Shown in pieces: positions 10,913 through 25,100 of a DNA stretch of 64,000 nucleotides. Source of the stretch: Watersipora subatra (taxonomy: Eukaryota; Bryozoa; Gymnolaemata; Cheilostomatida; Watersiporidae); assembly GCF_963576615.1 (NCBI RefSeq), contig NC_088712.1:29355870-29419869 (forward strand), written 5' to 3'. Position 1 is the first letter of the stretch. Each line of letters begins with the position of its first letter. Both the position numbers and the translations under genes were made by a program. The notes under the pieces were generated by a model. The model was not told where the DNA came from. It saw nothing but the letters and a program-made list of their open reading frames with translations, and made no database searches.

Positions 10913-13117
10913 CCCATATGTGGCAGAGTTTTATAGAAACAAACAAATTGCATGCATATCAAAATTGTGTGGGAAGTATTTTTACGGTACGCAATTATAA
11001 CATAGCTCTGTTAAGATTGTCTGTTATAAAATTCTAAAACTCAACTAAGGCTACTTTATATATAAATTTAGTAAACAGATAAAAACTTAATATTAATATT
11101 ATAATTGATAATATATTTGTACAATGTTAATATTTTTGAGTAAATGACTTGAGTTTTTGACTAATAACCTAAATTTTTGACCAAGACTACACTTGTTGAC
11201 AAAAAGGCTCCAATTTCGACAAATGGGTTTTATGGAATGTGTATTTCGGTCAACATAATTTTGGCACAATCACTATAAACCAGAATAGCTATAACTAGTT
11301 CCCCAGCCCCCATCTCCCCAATAAAAACTGACAGACGAGCAAAAAGCCTAAACAGTGGCCCAAAGAGTTGTGACACCTGAATTCCACCAATGCACGAGTC
11401 TAATACAAATCACTGAAAGTATAACCAACGTCAACTCTTCAGAATGAGTCAGTTTTTTGCTACAAAACCACTTATGGTAAATGTGTTCAACGTGGTGTCA
11501 CAACTCCCCATCTCTCTCGTCTCACAATAAAGTAGCAACTAAATGATAAACTTGGTGGATGTGTATTCAAATATGATATTTGTTTACTTTCTAAAAACCA
11601 AGGATGAATCATGTGCCAAACTTTATTGCTGACCAAGCCAGTGGCTCTAAGCCTTTGGATAAAGATAGTTTGCCACAATATCTCTAAATATGGACTGTCC
11701 AGACCCTCGTTTGGCTGTCGAGACTCGCTGTTGTATGGGACAAACAAACATGGACTACCATTCGAGTAAGGATTCATTGGCTGTTTTTAACCTTTTGTCA
11801 TTAATATTGTTCTAGAATTGTGTTAGTGGTGTATTTTAATCATTGGACTTTGAGAATAAAGAAGTATTTTTACTGGTAAATATCGGTGTCGCTTACAATA
11901 GCCTTATAGCCTCAAAATAGCCTTACACCTTCACTAGTACCTGAACCAATAATAATGAAATTAGTAACCACAAGCTAAGCAAAAGTGCACCAACTGAATG
12001 TAGAGTCAAAATAGAATAACATGACAAAGTAAATTCAACGCCGGTGTTGTGTGTGGATTCGGATAAATTGTAGATAGCATAATTTCGCTATAATCCCACA
12101 TGACACGATATCCGATATTTAAACTGTACTTTCAAGTGCAGGAAACTATAGATTGAATGCTGCATATAATTTTCGTCATAACACTACAGATCCATTTGGT
12201 CCACAGAATTTTTACTGAAATTCTTCAAATAGGGTGTTTTTGGGTTTCAGCTTTTTTAATTTTTCGACGTTACCATAAATGTTCCTCCAGATTTTACAAT
12301 GGCAATTTTTGCAACGGCTGCTCTAAATTTTTTGATAGAATTTCATTCATTGAATTATTTAAGAAATTTTAACAGTGCATTAACTTTTGTTGCATGATTT
12401 TTCTGCATATAAAACCGACTTCCAAATGGTTAACTTATTAACTCAATAATCTAAGGCAATTAAAATAGCTTTATTTGTATCCTCGCTGGCTAAGTGGAGT
12501 AAAGAGACTCACATCCATGGTGTGTAATATTATATTTACCACTCTTTGCTCCGGGGAGTACAATAGAGGTTAATTATTGGTCAACTTATAATCCTCTTAT
12601 GTAATTCTCAACTTATGACGCTGCAACAAAACTGATGCTAAACAATTCTAATTTCAGGCAAATGAATAATAAATGTTCTTGATGATGTCCTAAGAACAGA
12701 TATGAATGCTATTATAGTTGATCACATCCAGTAGATAAATAGATATTTAACCAGCCAACATCAACTGCGACTAACATGCGGATGAGATCCTAAACCTTGA
12801 GAAACTCCAAAAGAGAAGCCGCGAATTAGTCTCATCCCTTCAGCGTTGCCAGTTGCGATTAGACTATGGATAACACATGTATGAACAGTTGATATCTGTT
12901 GAACCATTGAGTATTCCTAACGAAAGGGCAGTGCTATGTCTCGTCTGGATGTAAAGGCAAAGACAAAAGAAAATGGAAACACAATTCCTTTCAGTCAGAA
13001 AACAAAAACCTTGAATACTGCTTTAATCACAAGAAAGACAGCGAATGTAATAATAGGGTTGGTTTTGCTCGATGAAGCATGTCTACAGCCAGCAGCAATA
13101 CAAAACATTCGATCAAG
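10913..13117. other. Intergenic, no gene recognised
   Basis: AT-rich sequence 3' of the dehydrogenase gene. A pair of inverted 13-mers (gagttgtgacacc at about 11366, ggtgtcacaactc at about 11494) suggests a small decayed inverted-repeat element. ATTAAA on the minus strand (13022-13027) is a possible poly(A) signal about 90 bp after the dehydrogenase stop. Confidence 0.45.
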
Positions 13118-16100
13118 TTATTTATCTTTTTTGTCTTCTACGCTTGTGTCATCATTGGAAGTTACTGATTGGTTTATAGAAGCGTCTCCCGATTCTCGCT
13201 TACTATGGACAGAGTCGATAAGCTGCTGAGTAAAAAGCCAAAATTTATCAGCTTCCTCCTTGCTAGCTGCAGGGCCTTCTACCGCTTTTTCTTGCATGTC
13301 ACTGAAAGTACAGTAATGCATCAGTAACACTTGAAGAGTCGTCATTCTTACAAACATGAAAAGACCACTCCGAATATTACTAATTTCACAAAAATGGTTG
13401 GTTTATAAAAGGCTGGTGCATGTCAGCACTTAGCAACTGATCTTTTCAGATCTGTTTAACCATCTTCAAACTAACATTCAGAATTTGAAGGATAGAAAAT
13501 ATTTGAAGCCAAGATTTATTGACCTCAAACTCATTTTGGCTAGCTATACAATGACAGTTACTTGGATGCAACAGACATTCGAACAATGAATGCAAGCTAC
13601 ATATTATCGTGAGGATGCAACAACAAAAAATGTTCGGACTAATTAGAATACCATAAGTCCTCATGCTCAAGACGCGCGGCTAGTCATTGGGTGCGGCTTC
13701 TGGTTCAAGGTCATAAACCACGGCTAAAGCCATTCTTTCAAAACTTACGTGGGGCTTAGGGCGGCTTCTTGATAAATGCGGTCTCTGCTCAGCTTCCCAC
13801 GCTATATCCAAAGAATCGCATTCATGATACAGTTTTATGTACTTATCGGGTTTTGGCAAACCGGATAAGCTGACCTCATAATCTTATTCAAATTATCAGT
13901 GAAGATTTTATTTAGTTTGAATTCATGACATTAAATTTCTTGGGTGTTTTTTTGTATTTTTTAAAAAATAAATTTAAATTCCAAACGGAACTTCTATCTA
14001 TGAAGATGATGAGGTATGTTTAACTCACCACAGTCATAGGTTATTAACACCTTTTCATTCTTGACCAGCATCTTTCCATAAACATGAAACCCTCTAACAG
14101 CGTAATAAAATCTAGCTGAGACATGGGAAGTAAGTTGTTGATGCAAGGGTTCAGGAATTTTAATTCGAACTTGGAAGAAAAAAAAATTCTTTTCACATAA
14201 CTGATGTAGCCTGTTTTCTTATTCAAGAGGACGGGGGTATAGCAAAACCCGTCTCAACACTCTCGCTCCTGAAGGGGTCAATGACGACAAAACCTCAATC
14301 GTTAGCTGCGGTCTGGGGGCATATGCGGCTTGTTGGTAAGGGCGGCTAGATACCACAGACGGCTTGTCGGAGGATTATTTTTTCCTTCGTGAGTCATCTG
14401 TTTGTGAGCACAAGCCACGCGGCTTGAGCATGAAGACTTACGGTACATGGCTACATCACTCTGTCCTCTGATTGGCCAAATCGGTTACCACGTCATAATC
14501 TCTTACATTTTAGGCTGTTGGCAACCACAATTACCAAAAACCATTCTTCCAAAACCATTCTTCCAATTTGAACAGATACAGTATATAATTATACAAGCAA
14601 CTTTATCTAAGTATGATATGACTAGCTATAAACATTAGGCAGAAAGCGGTTACAAGAGTGGACGGCAGCCCACACCTCCCATTACAAGAATAATCCTCGC
14701 CAGACAACAATGTGTCAACACCTAAATGGCTTCCAGTAAATATTAACTCTGAAACGCATTCATGGTTGATACACAAACGACAAAATGGACTTGAAAAAAT
14801 TCACAAACATCGGCTCTATACCAAACTGTTTCTTGCCTCTATGAGACATCCGCTCTATACCAAACTGTTTCTTGCCTCTATGAGACCAAGACATCCGCTT
14901 TATACCAAACTGTTTCTTGCCTCTATGAGAACAAAGCATCCGTTCTATACCAAACTGTTTCTTGCCTCTATGAGACCAAGATATCCGCTTTATACCAAAC
15001 TGTTTCTTGCCTTTATGAGACCAAGCGAATGGCATAAGAATCAGGAATTCGTTTTTCTTAACCATGAAAAACTGGTGGAAAGGTCTGGAGTCCTTTATAG
15101 ATAAAAAGAATCATGTCTCTCACTTGATGGAACTTATTTGTTTCGATTGTTGAGTTATCGTAGGAATTCTCACTTCTTAAATTTAATGGCGATCATATTC
15201 TGTAAAAATGATAGTAATTGGCTTTTCACTTAAAAAACTGATAGTAATTGGCGTCCACTTATAAAAAACCTTGCGAAATTGAGAGCAGTTGGTTGTTCAC
15301 TTGCAAAGCCGAAAACAATTGGCTGTTCACTTGTAAAACTGAGAGTAATAGGCTGTTCACTTGTAAAACTGAGAGTAATAGGCTGTTCACTTGTAAAACC
15401 GAGTGCAATTGGCTGTTCACTTGTAAAATCGAGAACAATTGGCTGTTCACTTGTAAAACCGAGAACAATTGGCTGTTCACCTGTAAAACCGAAATTAATT
15501 AGCTGTTCACTTATAGTCAGACACCTTACTAGCTGTAGTTGTACTATCCTGATGAGGATAGTACAGTTAGGATACTCTGGCTGTCGATAGACACATTCTA
15601 TTATTATGAAATATACTCACACATAATACTTTCCACTAGTAGATTTGACAGCCTCATCTACGCAGAGATAGATTGGAGTCTGGGCCCCATCAGCAGCAGA
15701 CTTCATTAAATACCAGCAGACAGGTAGGGTGGATATATAGAGAAACTGAAAATACAGCATACGTTGCCAAGCATTGAGTAATTACATTATGTAATCAATA
15801 AGTCGAGAAGGGCCAGCTACACACACTAACAAAATGTGTCATTTGTGTAGCGACATATGGGCACTGCGTTGTTTGAAATGAACATGTTGGTCTACGTAGG
15901 TAGAAATAGAATTGACCCAATTGTAACTGGCTAAATTACTCGATTGTAACTATGTCAATTCAATTTTATTCATTTTCAATGTAAACAGGTTGCACAAAAG
16001 ATTGGATTATAAAAGAAGATAACAACATGGCTTCACGCAAACAACTATTAATACGCGGAGAAATATATTCCTTTTTGTAACAGCCATATGACAGTAACTT

Positions 16101-19100
16101 TTATCATTTGAAACTGTTGATTAAACACTTCATAATTCTTTTGATTATTAAACAGGTTAAAATTCTTTTCATCTACAGGTTAATCATTGTCATTACCTTG
16201 AAATATTTTTTTTACTTTGCAATTTTCTTTGTTAGCATGTAGCGGTTTGTTGACTAAAATGTAGTGATAGGAATAGCTGCCAAAACGTTACTGCAATTAC
16301 AGTCGTACCTCTACATACGAGCTTAATGCATTTTGAGACTGAGCTCGGATGTCCATTTACTCGTTTCTTAAAGCCCTATTTCTTATATAAAACAACTGAA
16401 TACAAAATGATCCATTACTACACTATGAAAAAACTCCACATTAAACAAGATCTTTAGTTGTTGTAATTTAGTGTCTAGGCTAAAAAGTAACAAATACATA
16501 CTTAGTTGCTAAAATATGAAATAAAATGTAACATTTCTATGTACACTACTGCATGATTTTACCTTTGAGACTGACATAGTGGCCAGCGGCGGTCTGATAG
16601 AGACTTGACAGCAACGTGTTCAGTACACTGAACTTTTGCGACGTTCCGTAAGTGAAAGTTTGAATTTAACCTGAATTAATTTAGCTCATTAAACACACAC
16701 TTAGAGTTAAGTTAAAGTCAAGTTTCAATCTTTTACTAAACTTACTTTAACTTTGCCGGCTGAATTTGCTATTGTTTCCGGTTTTGCGCCAAAATCAAGA
16801 GATATAAGGTAGGCGGCTGCCTAGACAGTAGGCCACTAGCTGGCTGCTCATTACTCTTAACAATGAGTCATAAAAACCCAACCCCTGGACAACGCATAAC
16901 GCTGCCCAAGATCACACACACTGGGACCACATATAACAGTGGCCATTTAGACTCTAGAGCCAGCTCGTAACTCAATGATTACTCGTATCTCAAGGAAGAA
17001 ATGTGTTTAAAAGTCAGCTTGTATCTCAAGTTTCTCACATGTCGGGGCACTCGTATGTAGAGGTCTGACTGTAAATGATTCGATAGATAAATAAATGTAC
17101 TGGAGAATCCAGAAAGGACGTGATGGGCTTCGCATGACTATGAAGCCGAAGACCGTGATTAGAGGTGGAACGAGACAGGTTTTTTAAGTTCGAGACTCGA
17201 CTCGAGACACTGTCTTGTAAAAATTCGAGATTCGAGACACGAGACAGTAAAATAATGAGCATTTGGTGAAGATTTCACTACACAAGGTTGTAGCGCACTT
17301 GATTTATGAAGTTGATAAACCTCTTTTTAAATTGAATTTTCACCTGGTGTAAACGATTTAAATACAGCATTTTAATTGCAATATGCATGTATTTTTTGTA
17401 AACAAAAGTGACACAAACAGCTCTAAAATAGCGAAGTTATATATTTCTAAGAATTTTGAGCTTGATTGATAGTAATTATTATAAACATATTGCTTTGTGC
17501 ATGTATATTTTTACCATCTATTGAATAGGTCTTATTTTTCAATGTAATAAAATGTGAAATGAAACAGATAGCCGTTGATTTACAAAGAAGTACCGCAACT
17601 AAAAGAACACACGATAACACTTTCATTCTTATTGTTTCATTAATGTTAAGTTTTGTTTGTGTATTAACTGTAGTATGTGAATTATATTTAAATTGTACTC
17701 ATGAAATTATATGAATTACTGTATATATTCTTATATTGAACTAATGAAAATGTCATTGTTACCCGAACACGGACTATGGGCCGCCTTTAGTTCGTTTCTC
17801 CGTGTCCGGGCACGTTTTACCCGCAATTGGTAGTATATAAAAGAGGCCCGAATTTTATGAAGGGCAGCTGGTGTTTGGACACGATACGATAAAATACAGA
17901 CATCTTACCCGAAACAGTCTTATTTATTAAATCGGATTATCCGGAGGGTAATTGGATACGACCCTGTATCTGTTTTAAGGTCACCGAACTGGACTACAAT
18001 ATATTAACAGGGCCCTTGTCCGGACTACATGATTAGACTCGGTTGCCAACATAATCAATAACGACAAGTATTGGACCGGATCGAGTATAACGGACCAGGT
18101 ATAACTTTAAAGGCAGTTGCCCGCAATACATTACAATATTTGGAGTTGTTACCACGAGAAGCCATGTTTTAACAGCCGTGCGCAGGCGCTTTAGTTCAAT
18201 TTCCTGTCTCGAGTTTGGCAATAGTTAGGTCAAGACGAGAAGCGAGATACGAGACAGGTCGAAACTCAAGATGTCTCGTGTCTCGTTCCACCTCTAACCG
18301 TGATGCCCATTGGTCAATCTATTGTTAATACGACGCAGTATTTTGAGAGCATCAGTGTCTAAACCAGGCAAGAACACCTACACCGCTTGTCAGCGATGCA
18401 TTTCATCGGCGAGTGTAGCCTGGATACAACAGCCAAAAAAAGCTATTTCAGCTCAAAAAGGACAGAGTTAAAATTTGGCCCAATGTTTGGAAGATGGGTA
18501 CTAACCACAAAAAACTATTCTGTTTGATGCATTAATTTTTAATGTTGGCTCTTTTTAGAAATTTTGAAAGCTTCACAAAATTTAAAGATGACAAAAGTAG
18601 GTGGAAAGAGACCAACCTTGCTGGTTCTCATGGGCATGTAACGATGGATGTCAGTCCTGGCTACTCCAGGGTGACAAGCGTTCACTGTAACCTCAGAATC
18701 TTCTAGAATATCAGTTAACTTCTTCATAAGCAGCATAAGAGCAAGTTTACTTTGTGAGAAGCAAGTTGCCCCATTGCCGTAGTCAGCCTATAACAATGGT
18801 ACACAGATTACATTCAACCTAGACCTGTTTAAGGTCATCTATTTATACCAGTGACTCCATTTTCAGATTGTCCATGTTTCAAATTTACTGCTACATTCTT
18901 AGAAATGTGCCTAACTTTAATTTTCATCTGCTTGTTTGCGAGCTACACCTGCTGAAGATGGATCGCACAGGTTTCTACCACATCTTATATATTGTATCAT
19001 ATCTAATTTGTAATCTTATTGCATCTAATAAATTGCTACATAGTGTTGGACTTTGAATTAAAATCGTGTTATTGAATTGAATTAAACTCTTTCACTATGG

Positions 19101-22100
19101 GATTTTCTATTTTTCTCCCAGAATAAATTTTTGCCAACATTTTTCAGCTGACACTGCTTTAGTATTTTGCTGAAGCACATTTTCAGCCGACGTAAGCTCA
19201 GTATTTTGCTGCAAAAAGTAGAATTTTTGTTATGGTTTCAATTTAACGTTTTTTGAAATCAACAGAAAACTCTGCACAAGAATCAAAGCATTTGATATAC
19301 AGAAGCCAGGTAATATATATATATATATCTATATATATATATGCAGAAGCCACGTAAAAGGTTTTTCTAGTTTAATAAAACCTGCTGCAAAAGAAAAGCG
19401 TCTTCACAGTTTGACCAAACAGGAGACTCAAGTCTAAAAACTTAGGTCTTTCTTTTTTATTATAATAATAATTATTATTATAATAAATATTATCATAATA
19501 ATTCTTATTATTACTTTTAATCAATGTTGAATTGCGATGGTATTCTTGCGTGTCGTTATACATGTATGTGTTTTGGACTAGAACAATCGCGATAGCTGCT
19601 AAAATCGCGTTCGCTGATAATTTTGTCAGTCAATTAATTGAAAGCGATGATTTTGGCATGCAAGCACAGCTTTGACAATTCTGAGAGTATCAACCAAATA
19701 CTGTCATGTTTCTGAATATTTTTGTATATTTCATGATTTCAGCCATAACATTTGACACGTGCGGCCAATACCTTAACATATATTTATCAGAAATATCTGA
19801 AGGGCCAAAATTGAAGAACTTCTCTACAGTTCTCTGCAGAGATATGTTTGGGTCACAGTTTGCAATCCTTCTTTTCATCCATCCTAAACCGGAAACTAAA
19901 AGAATTGGATATGACGAATATTATGCTGTGAATTTTTAGTATGAAGCAAAACTAGCTGCTTCATTTTATTGTAGTAAAATGATAACTCAATATCCTAAAT
20001 TTATTGTGGCAAAATTTAGGATGGATCTGGTAACTCTGTGATCCATGATGAATGTTTTTTTACAGGAACTAAGGTGAGCCGTTATAAAGGAGTTCTCTAA
20101 CAAAAGAGTCAATCTTGTACACTCATATGCGCGAGTGGGATATAATATACTACCATATGCAAGCTTCACTACAAACTGGATCTTGCTCTCAGCAGTCAGA
20201 CCGTAGACTACAGTCTCTATTCACAGAATTATGTGTCATAGAATCATCTCTTACAAAAACGTGCCTTCAAGTCTTTTTAGCTGCAATCTTTGAAGCAAAG
20301 AAACACAGTGATTATCGGGCAGCTCAAATAATAAAGACCGAATCTAGTCTAGAGAAGAAAATAAAACACCAGTTTTAGTAGTAGTGTGAAGAAAGGCCAA
20401 CCTTGTCGTGGTTGATGTCCGGGTAGTTTATCTGCCCCAAAAAGTAAGCAGCTGATGTGATCAATACAATTCTACTTGGAGCAGCAGCGCGGAGTAACCC
20501 AAGTAGCTCGGATATCAACACGTAATTGGCTGTTAAATACATAATATACATATTGAACTGCTATTATCACTAACATTTAACAAATAAAATTGGTCATAAA
20601 CCTTAACAGAAGATGCTCAGTATTACAGAACAATGACACGGTCTGTAGAATACAGTAAACTATAGGAGAGAAAGTGAGGAGAAACAAGACAAAACAAGGC
20701 AAAAAGATTAAAAGAAAAAAATGGGATTGGCAATAAAAAAAAGGTGGAAGGATGAGTAAAGGAGAGAAAATAGGGCAAAAATTTGGCAGAGAGAGATGAG
20801 AGACTGGATAATAGGAAATGAGACAAAGATAAAGAGAGCTGGACAGACAGACATAAGTAAAAAATGGACGGTAGAAGAGGAAAGAAAGCAAGGTAAAAAA
20901 GACAGACAATAAGTATGTTAAAACAATTCAACATAATTATGTAGATGGTACAAAGTGTTGGTGAACATTCATAGAATATGGCAGAATCACTCAACTGGAG
21001 AATGACTGACCTACATAATTTACACCGAAATGATACTCAAAATTATCAGATGTGCGCGTGGGTGGGCAGGTCATTACACCTGCATTGCAATAGAGAATGT
21101 CCAACTTGTCCTCTTCTAAAAAAACAAGCACATTGAATATAGCAACAGCATCAAATTACACGGAGCAATAGACAGCTTTTTCACTTCCATACTGATAAAT
21201 ATCAAGTTTTTTTTCGTTGCCCACTCACTTGCTTTCATGAAAATCTTTTTTTATCATTTTCATTGCTTGTGATTGAAAATCAAAAATGGGAGTGTAATGT
21301 GTATTTTTGTTAAATGTACATGGATTGTAAACAGGAGATAATACAGCTAACTACACAAGCAGAAAATTGCTTATTCTGCTGCACATATGAATGACCAAAT
21401 AACTATTAGTGTCGGTATCGCTTCACCTTGGTAAAACACTAAGTTGGGCACATAGCAATGTTTACACCTCTGTCATCCACTCAATTTCTGCAGACATATC
21501 GTGTCTAATATTTTTGAATCCTCCGATGTTCAATCCTCAAACATCGAAAAATGATGCTCAACTAGCGTAGCTCTTTGTTCTCCTGCTTTTTACTGATCTT
21601 CATCCCTGTTGAGCACACGTGTTTAGTAGCAAAGCCTCACACAATTTGTAGCCATCATTTGTCAAAAGCCTGCTATATATGCAAGATTATCTGTTCGATA
21701 TAGGATATATGCATTGACTAGTGCCACTAAAATTTTATTGAAGTGATGACGAAACCAAGAAGGATTCACACTATAACACCAGATTTTTAGAAACCAATCT
21801 ACCTTTACCATTATTTTGTACTGCTTTAGGTAAAAAAAAACAATTGCATACAGAGTACCATTGCAATGGAACAGCCTTCCAATGGCTTATGCAAAACTTC
21901 TGCTTTCACTAGTTTTAAGAGTTAATATGAAAAGCCATTTGTTAAACCTAGATTCCTAAAGGGAAGACCTGCTGTTTACGTTTGCCAATTCCTGTGGGCC
22001 CAGCGCCTCGACTAGCTGCAGTGCTACTGCGCATGTGGGCCTCATCACGCCTTAACAATAGGAACTAAGTTTCATTTTTTGTTCAACCTAATCAATACTA

Positions 22101-25100
22101 TTACTCTATCTTTATTTTGGCCAAATGTTTTATTTTTACTAATTGATGAAATAAAAAACACACGCATACACACTTCCTTCATACAATGAAATAGACTGTG
22201 ATACCATTTGCGTACTTTAGGGGGGTAAGACTCACATTTTGAGGAGAATTGACCAAGAGAAACTCTACTTTCATTATCACAAAAACGTAAGAAAGTATTC
22301 ATGAGCTGAAAATACTACGAATAGTCACCCGGTTCAGTGTCTATGACTACGGTAACTTTAGGTTAAGGGGAGCGAACACCCTCAATGTTATTTTAAATTA
22401 AGGGTATATGATTTAAAATAATATCGAGGTTAAAATGGTATATGTCTAAAATAAAATAAAAATATCTTTACTATAATAGGATCGGTGTCTGTTCATTTGC
22501 CTGTCCAAAGCCAGGATTAGAGGCTAGGATAAAAAATTGCTTTCAATGAAACTCCAACTCGTCACATTTAGATTGGTAGACCGACATTTTAATATCTGCA
22601 ACAATCAATCGACAAGTATTTTGAATAGTTGTGCAGGTACTTATTCTCTGTGCCTTATCGGCGCGCCTGATGATCTCTCACACTATACTAGACTGCTAGG
22701 ATGCTAGTATATATATTATAATAGAGAAAACCTTATACATGTACATCGCTTTCTCTCCTAAAGGTCCAAGCAGGCGATTTTAGGCGATTTTATCGCGCGC
22801 ATCATGAGGAGGGCGGAGATACCACTGTGCCTAAACACACTTGAGCGATTCACCGGCAAACGATATAGCGGGCACGCTCACAAAATGCCAATAAAATTTC
22901 ATATCATTAGTTTCTTCGGAGTAGTTAAAAAATTTAGGTAAGTCAATATGGCGCCGCCTAAGCAATGATGTAAACAACTTGACTATTTAGTAAGGGCTCT
23001 TCGGTAAAACCCGGAGTGTTTGTCATAAACTAGTGCTACGAGAAGTGTTATATTGAGCCTTTTATTGGCCTTTCAATTCACGTGAGAACATTGCGTGTCA
23101 AAACAATAACCAAATCATTTGACTACGTCAGAGAAATAAATTGATTCCAATCTACGTGGTTTCGTGATGGCTGCGATTAACTGTTTGTTTTCGAGCTTTT
23201 AAGAGCTTGTAATCACATTTCCTCATATTTTACACCTACAACACAACAGAGTAAGACATGGTGAATCTTTTGATACTAAATAACTGTAATGTGAATTTTA
23301 TTGCGTGTAAACCTTTAAATGTGGCAAAAGAGATAACGATATTTTTAAGGTTAATTATAGGGCTCCCGTTATTCAAATCGAATTTAAGAACTTCCACGGA
23401 CTTGACGCTTTACGTTATATGAAATTTCTTATTCGTGCAAAACAAAAGCTTTACATAAATTCTTTACTCTATGTGGAATTCACGTTATAGGAGATATACC
23501 CTATAAGAGCGTTTGTTGTAAAACAAAACAAGGGTGACGCTCTGCCATTTTTGACAACATACATGCACCAGTATTACAAAAAAGTTACTTGGGTGTTGCT
23601 AACTATGGTCCCTTCTCCTCCATTCAATGCTACAAACTTGGCAAAAACAAATTGTAACCGCTTGACACGGCGGCCGTAACAGTTGACCCTGCATAATAGT
23701 TTACACTTTATAACAAGTTGACACACTACAGCTGCTTGACACCTCGCAGCAATCTGACAAAATATAACGAGCAGAACTTTGATGCATTGCAACAGTCTGA
23801 CACATTGTAACTGGTTGACACCCAGTAACAGGTAGACACCTAGTAGACTCCACAGATGGCTGAAGCTATTATAATGCCACATTAGCCAGACTTACTCTCT
23901 TTGAACTCCTTGCAGAACTGCCTAATGTGCTGAAGAGAGCCAAGTTTGAGTGAAAGAAAATATACTGTGGAGCTTCCTGTCAACTTCCGCAACTCTGCTT
24001 CAGCGGCTCGTCCCAAGTCATTATTTCTACAGGCTATGTAGACCTTGGCACCTAACCAACAGGTAAAGTTATTTGACATGCTAATTAATTCACACTTTAC
24101 CTGATTAAATATGAATCTCAATGTTAGTACATTTGCTGAGCCACGGTTACAAATGTTTATATAAGCAAGAGTGAGGCAACCTCATAAACCTCATTACCAC
24201 AGTGAGTTTTCTGTAAGGATGTCTATTATAGATGTCTGTTAGTTGAGAAATGACAAGGCAACCAACACAACATTGTATAAAACCGAGATAACCGACATAA
24301 TCAGTGTCCCTTGATTACTACGTTTCCATTGAAAGGATGACGCGGTTTTGGAATTGTGTGCACATCGAATTACCATGCGATAAGTGTTTCATTGGATATT
24401 CGCAAGTTGCAGATTAACGCGGAAGGTTTGTTAAAAAGGCTAAGGAATTCTACGACATATCTTATAGCGATGCACTTTTGTTTTGTGGAACTGCTCAAAT
24501 TAAAATATGAATGACTGAAGCGTAAAAAAATGTCAAAAATGGAATAGCCTGCACATGTACATTTTCTGGCGCAACACTCGCAAGCGCCATTTCCATATTT
24601 TGAAAGTATGAAACCTTCAATATAAATTTGCGAGTGACAAGACTTGCTTTACTTGTGAATTCTTCCCGTTTCCCTCTTGTGTATGATGGAAACATGCGGG
24701 TTGGAAACACAGTGTATGTCATAAACGATTGTGTTTAGGCATTAACACAGCGTAGCATACCATATCACGGGATGAACAGAATGGGTAGCATCTGAGTCGA
24801 TAAATACACTAACTGAAGTTACTAAACATACTGGCTAACAAGAATGACTAACTGCTCTAATTAACTGGGGTAGTTAGTTAAACTAATTAACTGGGGTAGT
24901 TAGTTGAACTGACTAACTGGAGTGGCTAGCTGACCTGACTAACTGGAGTGACCAATTGACTGTTAAAGTACTAAATAAATACTAAAAAATACCAATAAAT
25001 ACTAAACATGATTTAATGTATTTGCATATGATGCAGTCCCCTCACCTCTCACGGCCAGCTCCTTGGCTGTGTAATATCCTATTCCCCTATTACCACCAGT

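Noticed and set aside
11487-11777. 96-codon frame on minus strand
   Set aside because: No recognisable domain, no splice partners and no similarity that I can name; not reported as a gene.
15541-15575. Hammerhead ribozyme candidate (cctgatgagg)
   Set aside because: The conserved CTGATGA is there, but no matching GAAA core with stems could be found; it is a plain hairpin (gtactatcc/ggatagtac).
15248-15590. Overlapping repetitive frames of 73-103 codons
   Set aside because: 30-bp minisatellite open in three frames inside a dehydrogenase intron.
20577-20994. Leu/Ser/Phe-rich membrane-like frames on the minus strand
   Set aside because: By-product of the purine-rich tract; located in an intron and not conserved-looking.
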